Positions 1 through 4,838 of a stretch of DNA of 6,183 bases are shown here, in pieces. The translations under genes were made by a program, and so were the position numbers. Under the pieces are notes generated by a model. The model searched no databases and was not told the DNA's origin. It saw only the letters and a list, made by a program, of their open reading frames with translations. The first letter of the stretch is position 1. Every line of letters begins with the position of its first letter. This DNA comes from an uncultured Clostridium sp. (GTDB lineage Bacteria; Bacillota; Clostridia; TANB77; CAG-508), in the NCBI GenBank assembly GCA_945610215.1, contig CALYZR010000043.1:1-6183 (forward strand), given 5' to 3'.

Positions 1-8
1 TTCCGTGT
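1..8 (-). other. Possible second +1 frameshift site in truA (ACA-CGG-A), cut by window edge
   Basis: After KIEL the frame reads ACA (8-6), CGG (5-3), AA. Many TruA proteins have a glycine here, in a GNGFLY-type segment. Skipping C5 would give GGA, as at the other two sites. Only two bases follow the CGG inside the window, so an ordinary arginine cannot be excluded. Confidence 0.35.
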
Positions 9-567
9 TAATTCTATTTTTATTCTTTCGCCATCTTCTAACACTTCTGCTTTATATATTGTTCTTACACTGCTTTTACTACTTGTTCCGCTTGCCTTAA
101 ATGCAGCAAAATCATGTTCTCCTTCAAAATATTTTACTGCTTTTTTCATTTTTTCTACATCTAATTTTATTGGCATATGATATTCTAGATCTCTATATAT
201 TGCTGTTCCTTGTTTAGAATTATTTATTATATATCTATATGTTTTTTGTTTTGCATTATATCTTGAATGGAATCTTTCTTCTACTTCTACTGCTTCTTTT
301 ATTACTATGCTTTTCTTTAATTTTGAATTTAATGCATATGGGAACTTTTCTATTTCTATATTACTATTTGTTTTAAAATTAGCTATTTGTCCGCAGAGCA
401 TGTACTCCTGCATCTGTTCTTCCAGATGCGATTAGCTCTACTTCTTCTCCTGTAATTTCTCTAATTGCATTTTCTATTTCTCCTTGTATATTAGGCTTAT
501 TGGGTTGGCGCTGCCAGCCATTAAATTTTTTTCCATCATATTCTATTGTTAATTTTATGTTTCTCAT
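1..567 (-). CDS. truA: tRNA pseudouridine(38-40) synthase TruA, 3' end outside window, needs +1 frameshift
   Basis: TruA converts uridines 38, 39 and 40 of the tRNA anticodon arm to pseudouridine in the cytoplasm. The start is ATG at 567 behind AGGAGA (579-574) with a 6-base spacer. Residues 1-58 carry the family's N-terminal IEYDG and GWQRQP motifs and the catalytic segment GRTDAGVHA, with the nucleophile Asp at residue 52. The zero frame then reads CTG CGG ACA AAT AGC and stops at 381-379. Skipping the C at 393 gives GQIANF, the expected continuation, and the frame stays open for 129 codons. These include [25 protein letters not shown] and VRTIY, all TruA-like. At the window edge the frame reads ACA CGG AA, where the family usually has a glycine (as in GNGFLY), so a second shift is likely. 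About 187 of the usual roughly 245 residues are present. Recoding, pseudogene and sequence error are all possible; the family assignment itself is clear. Confidence 0.9.
390..396 (-). other. Putative +1 frameshift site in truA (CTG-CGG-A)
   Basis: The zero-frame codons are CTG (396-394) and CGG (393-391), with stop TAA at 381-379. The conserved TruA sequence HAL-GQIANF requires the reader to pass over one base, most simply C393, and read GGA (392-390) as glycine. It could be a programmed or tolerated shift, a single-base insertion, or a read error. Confidence 0.6.
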
Positions 568-704
568 TTTATTTCTCCTAAATTTAAACTTTACTGTTTA
601 CTTTTTGTAAAAATATGTCATAATAATTTTGTCACAAAAAGTGGTTGCCATCAGAAAGGTGCTTAAGAATACATCTCTATAGCTAGCAACGATGTGTTCT
701 TTTT
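568..704. other. Structured intergenic region between cdaA terminator and truA
   Basis: No gene is evident. Two inverted repeats are visible. One has 11-base arms at 665-675 and 691-701; it pairs fully with one U-G wobble if transcribed on the plus strand, but has a C-A mismatch on the minus strand. The other has 9-base arms ACTTTTTGT (600-608) and ACAAAAAGT (634-642). The 5-mers GTTGC and GCAAC recur here and in the adjacent terminator. A truA promoter probably lies here, but I could not place a convincing -35 and -10 pair. It does not match a riboswitch class I recognise. Confidence 0.4.
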
Positions 705-738
705 AAAATAAAAAGCAACAGTCGTTGCTTTTTATTTT
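705..738 (-). terminator. Rho-independent terminator of cdaA, possibly bidirectional
   Basis: A 15-bp perfect inverted repeat (705-719 with 724-738) surrounds a 4-base loop at 720-723, with core GCAAC/GTTGC. The 3' arm runs into a T-rich tract on either strand. It overlaps the cdaA stop codon at 734-732, so cdaA transcription should end here and truA would need its own promoter. Confidence 0.85.
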
Positions 739-1683
739 TTTTCTTCTTGCTTTTTATTATTTTCTTTTAATTTTTCTTCTTTGTTTTTTTCTTTTAATTT
801 TTTGATTTTTTCCTTTAGTTTTTTCTTTGGAACTTCTTCTCCAAATTTCTTTGTAACTATATTTTTTATTAATATTTGTCTTAATGCATCTTCTTTTACA
901 TCTACAATAAGTGTTCCATCTTTTGCAACTGATATTTTTCCAGTTTCTTCTGATACAACAACTACTATTGCATCAGATTCTTGGCTCATTCCGGCTGCTG
1001 ATCTATGTCTTGTTCCTAATCCTTTTGATATACTTTTATCATCAGACAATGGAAGCATACATGCTGCTGCTTTTATTTTGTTTTCACTTATTATTACTGC
1101 CCCATCATGAAGTGGTGTTTTTGGATTAAATATGTTTACTAATAATTGTGGAGATATTTCTGCATTCATTATTATTCCTGTATCTGCTATATCTTGTAAT
1201 TTTATATCTCTTTCTATTACAATTAACGCTCCTGTTTTGTTTTTTGCAAGTTCTGTTGCTGCTATTACTACTTTATATATATTTTCTTTTGTTTTTGTTC
1301 TTATATCTTTATCTATTCCAAAAAATCTAGTTAACTTACTTGTTCCGCAATTGTTCTAGTGCACGTCTTAATTCTGGTTGGAATATTATTATTAAAAATA
1401 TTACACCATATGTCATAAATGATGTTAAAATATAGTTTAATATTCTAAAATCAAGTATTGAGCTAATTAATGTTGCTATTATTAGAAATGCTATACCTTT
1501 TATTAGTTGCCAAGCTCTTGTTTCTCTAACTATTTCTATTAATTTGACTATTAAAAATATTACTATTGATATATCTAGTATTAGTGTTACAATTTTTATT
1601 GGATTATTTTTTAATAATTCTAGATAGCTAGTTATATCTTGGCTAGTAATTTCTAATGTTTGTGAAAATAATGTATTTTTCAT
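732..1683 (-). CDS. cdaA: Membrane diadenylate cyclase CdaA (c-di-AMP synthase), needs one +1 frameshift
   Basis: CdaA condenses two ATP into cyclic di-AMP, which controls potassium and osmolyte balance in Firmicutes; the enzyme is membrane-anchored. The start is ATG at 1683 behind AGGAGA (1697-1692) with an 8-base spacer. Residues 1-112 hold about three membrane helices (near 30-50, 62-78 and 83-101) and the family segment FQPELRRALEQL. The zero frame then reads TTG CGG AAC AAG TAA. Skipping C1347 gives GTSKLTRFFG and an open frame through the whole DAC domain, with the catalytic LHDGA (Asp193) and GTRHR (225-227) motifs. The shifted product has 316 residues. The last 36 or so form a Lys/Glu-rich tail from about residue 281, longer than the usual CdaA of roughly 270-280. 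The partners cdaR and glmM are not adjacent. The family call is firm. Whether the frame break is recoding, decay or error is open. Confidence 0.92.
1344..1350 (-). other. Putative +1 frameshift site in cdaA (TTG-CGG-A)
   Basis: Zero-frame TTG (1350-1348) is followed by CGG (1347-1345), and the frame stops at TAA 1338-1336. Conserved CdaA sequence resumes if C1347 is skipped and GGA (1346-1344) is read as glycine. The arrangement matches the truA site: leucine codon ending in TG, then CGG, then A, with a zero-frame stop two or three codons later. Confidence 0.6.
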
Positions 1684-1724
1684 TTGTAATATCTCCTAAA
1701 ATATTTTTATTCATTAATTTTATA

Positions 1725-1747
1725 GGTGAGCAAAGCCTCTGCTCGCC
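1725..1747. repeat. Inverted repeat at the cdaA promoter, possible operator
   Basis: Arms GGTGAGCA (1725-1732) and TGCTCGCC (1740-1747) form an 8-base near-perfect palindrome around a 7-base centre. It lies directly after the -10 box and spans the expected cdaA transcription start near 1741. That position suits an operator better than an RNA hairpin, because part of the upstream arm would not be transcribed. No regulator is identified. Confidence 0.4.
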
Positions 1748-1756
1748 ATTATAGCA
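1748..1756 (-). promoter_or_regulatory. Extended -10 promoter for cdaA
   Basis: TGC-TATAAT matches the extended -10 consensus TGn-TATAAT exactly. It lies 6 bases after the stop of the upstream small membrane gene and about 65 bases before the cdaA start. No good -35 box sits at 16-18 bases, which extended -10 promoters tolerate. Confidence 0.6.
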
Positions 1757-1761
1757 TATGT

Positions 1762-1881
1762 TTATTTTGCAATTAGATACCATATTAACGTAAATGCTAT
1801 ACTAAGTACCATTAATCCTGCTAATATTAATGCAATTATTTTAGTTATTAGTTTTTGTTTATCTATTTTCTTTTTTGCCAT
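1762..1881 (-). CDS. Small single-helix membrane protein, 39 residues, function unknown
   Basis: The open frame runs from ATG at 1881 to TAA at 1764-1762. It starts behind AGAGGA (1893-1888) with a 6-base spacer, and a plausible promoter lies just upstream. The protein begins MAKKKIDKQK, a strongly basic segment, followed by one hydrophobic helix over about residues 15-37 (ending LIWYLIAK). The basic N-terminus predicts an N-in orientation. It resembles in size and layout the very short one-helix proteins common in Firmicutes (DUF4044-like or Prli42-like), but I cannot assign it to either by eye. It sits directly upstream of cdaA in the same direction with a 78-base gap, so the two may be cotranscribed, although cdaA also seems to have its own promoter. 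The ribosome site and clean helix make a real gene likely. Confidence 0.75.
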   Translation of the reverse strand: MAKKKIDKQKLITKIIALILAGLMVLSIAFTLIWYLIAK

Positions 1882-1915
1882 TTATATTCCTCTTTTCTTA
1901 AATTTGTATATTGAT

Positions 1916-1944
1916 ATACTACCACAATAAAATTTGTTTTTCAA
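1916..1944 (-). promoter_or_regulatory. Sigma-A type promoter for the small membrane gene (and cdaA)
   Basis: TTGAAA (1944-1939) and TAGTAT (1921-1916) are separated by exactly 17 bases and lie about 35 bases before the start codon. The -35 matches consensus at 5 of 6 positions and the -10 at 4 of 6. Confidence 0.55.
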
Positions 1945-1972
1945 TTAATTTCACAGAAAATTTACAGAAAAG

Positions 1973-2003
1973 AAGAAATGCTAATTATAAATTAGCATTT
2001 CTT
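1973..2003 (-). terminator. Terminator after the WG-repeat gene
   Basis: A 14-bp perfect stem (1973-1986 with 1990-2003) has a 3-base loop and begins 9 bases after the WG gene stop. The following tract on the minus strand is CTTTTCTG, a modest T-run, so strength is uncertain. The hairpin could also act on plus-strand transcripts, but no plus-strand gene is present. Confidence 0.7.
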
Positions 2004-2012
2004 TGAGTATGA

Positions 2013-2357
2013 TTACACTGTTACAATGGTAAGCCAATGTTCTTCCGAGCTATCAGGATCAATATAACCATTAAGGTATCCTGCTTTTCCCTTTCTCTTT
2101 AACAGAACTCTTGCACGTCCACAGCAGTTACAAGCATCATCATATTTCAATTCAGTAGCAAAGCTTCCATCTTTATTGATGAATGCATATTTACCACATA
2201 ATTTTACTGGGGCAATTCCGTTTTCGAAGTCATTAGTCCACTCATATTGGCATGGAACAACTTCTTCTCCTTCTTTATTTATGAATCCCCAGTATTCCCC
2301 TTTCTGTACTGCTGCAAATCCTTCTCTGAAATTTCCTACAAAATCATACTGCTTCAT
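2013..2357 (-). CDS. WG-repeat protein, 114 residues, function unknown
   Basis: The start is ATG at 2357 behind a full AGGAGG (2369-2364) with a 6-base spacer. The protein is made of two clear WG (KWG) repeats of about 34 residues, near 6-40 and 41-74, with the pattern F-EG-A-V-K-Y-GFINK-G. A degenerate third repeat lies near 75-100. Such repeats fold as beta-rich modules in proteins of largely unknown role, and the activity cannot be deduced. Cys76, Cys78 and Cys79 form a CNCC cluster in the third unit. There is no signal peptide or membrane segment, so it is probably cytoplasmic. GC is about 37% over 2041-2280, against the high twenties in pheT samples, which suggests acquisition or different selection. 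It has its own consensus promoter and terminator and so is an independent unit between pheT and the cdaA group. Confidence 0.85.
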   Translation of the reverse strand: MKQYDFVGNFREGFAAVQKGEYWGFINKEGEEVVPCQYEWTNDFENGIAPVKLCGKYAFINKDGSFATELKYDDACNCCGRARVLLKRKGKAGYLNGYIDPDSSEEHWLTIVTV

Positions 2358-2401
2358 TTTTTTCCTCCTAAAAATTTTTTTAACTTTAAGTATTTCCTCG
2401 C

Positions 2402-2427
2402 TGCAAAAGGAGTTTATAACTTTTGCA
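2402..2427 (-). repeat. Stem-loop at the 5' end of the WG-gene transcript
   Basis: TGCAAAAG (2427-2420) and CTTTTGCA (2409-2402) pair over 8 bp around a 10-base loop. The hairpin starts at about the predicted transcription start near 2428. It could stabilise the mRNA or act as an operator. Confidence 0.45.
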
Positions 2428-2434
2428 TATTTAT

Positions 2435-2463
2435 ATTATACTACTGTTTACATAATGTGTCAA
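2435..2463 (-). promoter_or_regulatory. Perfect consensus sigma-A promoter for the WG-repeat gene
   Basis: TTGACA (2463-2458) and TATAAT (2440-2435) are both exact consensus hexamers with a 17-base spacer. The -35 begins 3 bases after the pheT stop codon. The predicted 5' untranslated region is about 70 bases. No terminator separates pheT from it. Confidence 0.9.
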
Positions 2464-2465
2464 TC

Positions 2466-2819
2466 TTAGCATTTCCTTATCTCTGCACCTAATACTTTTT
2501 CTGCATCTGCTATTACTTTGTTGAATATTCCTGTTACTTCGTCGTCTGTTAATGTTTTTTTGCTATCACTAAATGTTAATGAATATGCAATTGATTTTTT
2601 TCCTTCTTCTACATGTTCACCTGTGTATACATCAAATACTTCGATGTTTGTAAGTAGGCTTCCTGCTGATTTTTTTATTTGCTTTTCTATAACTGCTGAT
2701 TCTAAATTTTTGTCTACAATAAATGCAACATCCTTTTTAATGCTTGGAAATTTTGAAAATTCTTTATATTTCATTTTCCCTACTTTTTTATCAAGTAATT
2801 TGCTTAAATTTATCTCCAT
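2466..2819 (-). CDS. pheT: C-terminal fragment of PheT: FDX-ACB anticodon-binding domain, after in-frame stop
   Basis: This 117-residue frame is in the same phase as the upstream pheT body and is divided from it only by a TAA and seven sense codons. It begins EINLSKLL, which matches the PheT linker, and carries the ferredoxin-fold anticodon-binding domain from about residue 18 (YKEFSKFPSIKKDVAF) to the end. In known bacterial PheRS this domain contacts the tRNA-Phe anticodon region. ATG 2819 is the first possible start. It has AAGGAAG (2837-2831) upstream at an 11-base spacing, so independent initiation or reinitiation after the TAA is conceivable, though the spacing is long and the purines also encode the natural Lys-Glu residues. 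The fragment ends at TAA 2468-2466. The sequence looks well conserved, so the break is either recent, bypassed or an error. Confidence 0.75.
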   Translation of the reverse strand: MEINLSKLLDKKVGKMKYKEFSKFPSIKKDVAFIVDKNLESAVIEKQIKKSAGSLLTNIEVFDVYTGEHVEEGKKSIAYSLTFSDSKKTLTDDEVTGIFNKVIADAEKVLGAEIRKC

Positions 2820-2830
2820 TACATATATAT

Positions 2831-2837
2831 CTTCCTT
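2831..2837 (-). promoter_or_regulatory. Possible internal ribosome site between the two pheT pieces
   Basis: AAGGAAG lies just after the premature TAA, 11 bases before ATG 2819. It could support reinitiation. It could equally be coincidence, since it is in-frame coding sequence for Lys-Glu. Confidence 0.3.
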
Positions 2838-2840
2838 AGC

Positions 2841-4838
2841 TTATTTTGGATGTACTTTTCCCATAATTCCTACAACATCATTATTTACAGAAATTAATGC
2901 ACTTTGTCCTGGATGCATTTCTTTTGGAAGTTCTTTATTGTTTATAAAACTATATCTTCCATTATATCCAAGGTAATCCAAAAGTTCTTCTGCTACACCT
3001 TTTAAAATATAGAAGTCTACATTTTTTGTATTTCCAATTCCTTCATAATATTTTCCAGACATAAGTACACATAGTTTTTCTTCTTCTATATAGTCTTCAT
3101 TTACTTTTCCAAAGCCTTTTCCTATTTCAAATATTGATACATCTTTGTTGTTTCTTCCTAAATTGTAATTGTATATTTTTAAAAGTGATGGTATCATGCT
3201 ATATCTTAGTGTATTTCTTTCTTCTGTTAATGGATCTAATAATTTTATTGGTTCAAAATTGTCTGTTGTAAATTTTGAAACTTCTTTATCATTAATTAAG
3301 ATATATGACATTGTTTCGTTTAATCCTAAACCTATCATTTTATTTCTTATTTCTCTTGTTGTTTTGTCATATTTCCCTGTTCTTGTTGGGAGTACAGGTA
3401 GTTTCCCCTCTATATTATCAACACCGTAAATTCTTCCTACTTCTTCTATTAAGTCCTCTTTTATAGATATATCCATCCTTCTTGTTGGTACAGTTACTGC
3501 AACATTTCTTCCATTTACTTTATATTCAAATCCTAGTTTTCTAAATACATCTAATGTAGCTTCGTCTGGAACTATTATTCCCAATAAATTATTTATGTCC
3601 TCAAAACTTATATCTATTTTTTTAGCTTCTTTGTTGGCTTTATCATAAACTACTGTTCCTTTTGCAATTTTTGCATCTGCATATTTTTCAAGTAAAGTAC
3701 ATGCTCTTTCTATTGCCATGTATGTTCTGTTTGGGTCTAATCCTTTTTCAAAACGATTACTTGCTTCACTTCTTAATATTTTTTTAGATGTACATCTTAT
3801 TTTTACTCCATCAAATACTGCAGATTCTATTATAATATTTTTTGTATCTTCTTCAACTTCTGTTGAAAGTCCTCCCATAACTCCTGCTAAACCAATTGCC
3901 TCTGTTCCATTTGTAATAACTATATCTTCTTCGTCTAGTTCTCTTTCGATATTATCTAATGTTGTTAATTTTTCTCCATTTTTAGCCATTCTGACTAAGA
4001 TTTTTGAACCTAATCTATCTGCATCATAGAAGTGAAGTGGCTGGCCTACTTCAAGCATTACATAGTTGCTTATATCAACTACATTATTAATTGGTCTTAT
4101 TCCACTTGCTATAAGCCTATTTTTTATAAATGCTGGGCTTTCTTTTATAGTAACATTTAAAGCTTTTTTTGCTAAAAATAAATTACAATTTTCAGTTTCT
4201 ATTTCTACATTAAAGCTATCATTTACATCTTCGTTTTCTTCATTATGTTTTAAGTCTATTTCTTTTACAGGTTTATCATATATTGCTCCTAATTCATATG
4301 CCATACCTAAAATGCTTAATAAATCTCCCCTGTTTGCTGTAAGTTCAAAGTCAGCTACTTCGTCATCTAATCCCATGAATTTAATTGGGTCTTCTCCTAC
4401 TGGTGCATCTGCTGGAAGTTCATGTATTCCCGTTTTATCAGCTTCGCTTAAAAACTTTGATTCAATCCCAAGTTCTAATAATGAACACATCATTCCATTT
4501 GATTCTTGCCCTCTAATATTTCCTTTTCTTATTGTTATATCTCCTGGAAGTTCTGCTCCTACTTGTGCTACTATTACTTTTAATCCCTTTCTAACATTTG
4601 GTGCTCCACATACTATATCTAAAACTTCTTTTCCAATATCTACTTTACATACATGTAGATGGTCTGAATCTGGGTGCATTTCGCATTCTTTTACTTCACC
4701 TATAATTAATTTTGTGGCATTTACTAATTTCTCTGCACTATCATATTCATTTCCTACTCTTGTCATATCATCTGCTAGAGTTTCAATATCAACATCTATA
4801 TCTACATAATCTTTAACAAAATTTTTACTTAACTTCAA
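2841..4838 (-). CDS. pheT: Phenylalanyl-tRNA synthetase beta subunit PheT, main body, ends at premature in-frame TAA
   Basis: PheT is the large subunit of the alpha2-beta2 enzyme that charges tRNA-Phe; it binds tRNA and edits mischarged Tyr-tRNA. Domains in order are: N-terminal domain; OB-fold tRNA-binding module at about 43-150 (CGAPNVR 77-83, SNGMMCS 113-119); B3/B4 editing region at about 210-390 (LEVGQPLHFYD, SEASNRFEKGLD); B5 at about 405-475 (PTRRMDISIKEDLIEEVGRIYG); and the catalytic-like fold from about 490. It stops at residue 665 in GKVHPK, just before the C-terminal FDX-ACB domain, which continues in the same frame. The two parts plus the intervening codons span 790 positions, close to the usual PheT length of about 800. 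The start is TTG 4838, immediately after the pheS stop, with AAAGGA at 4854-4849 inside pheS. PheT is normally essential, so the stop is notable. Confidence 0.93.
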   Translation of the reverse strand: MKLSKNFVKDYVDIDVDIETLADDMTRVGNEYDSAEKLVNATKLIIGEVKECEMHPDSDHLHVCKVDIGKEVLDIVCGAPNVRKGLKVIVAQVGAELPGDITIRKGNIRGQESNGMMCSLLELGIESKFLSEADKTGIHELPADAPVGEDPIKFMGLDDEVADFELTANRGDLLSILGMAYELGAIYDKPVKEIDLKHNEENEDVNDSFNVEIETENCNLFLAKKALNVTIKESPAFIKNRLIASGIRPINNVVDISNYVMLEVGQPLHFYDADRLGSKILVRMAKNGEKLTTLDNIERELDEEDIVITNGTEAIGLAGVMGGLSTEVEEDTKNIIIESAVFDGVKIRCTSKKILRSEASNRFEKGLDPNRTYMAIERACTLLEKYADAKIAKGTVVYDKANKEAKKIDISFEDINNLLGIIVPDEATLDVFRKLGFEYKVNGRNVAVTVPTRRMDISIKEDLIEEVGRIYGVDNIEGKLPVLPTRTGKYDKTTREIRNKMIGLGLNETMSYILINDKEVSKFTTDNFEPIKLLDPLTEERNTLRYSMIPSLLKIYNYNLGRNNKDVSIFEIGKGFGKVNEDYIEEEKLCVLMSGKYYEGIGNTKNVDFYILKGVAEELLDYLGYNGRYSFINNKELPKEMHPGQSALISVNNDVVGIMGKVHPK

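Noticed and set aside
88..91. CGGA in truA at 91-88 as another frameshift site
   Set aside because: The C is the third base of AGC (Ser); the frame [15 protein letters not shown] is correct without a shift.
601..642. TTGTGA or TATGACA with TATTTT as the truA promoter
   Set aside because: Matches to consensus and spacing are poor; several equally weak combinations exist, so no promoter was called.
991..993. CGGA in cdaA (GCC GGA) and similar CGGA or CGGT in pheS, pheT and the WG gene as shift sites
   Set aside because: In each case CGG is not in frame; the C ends a normal codon or sits inside it and the frame continues.
1336..1350. CGG reassigned to another amino acid as explanation of the breaks
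   Set aside because: The zero frame meets TAA two codons later in cdaA and three later in truA, so a sense reassignment cannot restore the protein.
781..1359. Open frames on the plus strand opposite cdaA, and similar ones opposite pheS, pheT and the WG gene
   Set aside because: They are hydrophobic, low-complexity antisense frames without ribosome sites, mirroring the conserved minus-strand genes.
2841..2843. TAA reassigned as a sense codon
   Set aside because: TAA ends pheS, the WG gene, the small membrane gene and cdaA at the expected positions, so it works as a normal stop here.
2820..2843. A +1 or -1 frameshift to bypass the pheT stop
   Set aside because: Both alternative frames reach stops within a few codons, and the downstream domain is in the zero frame.
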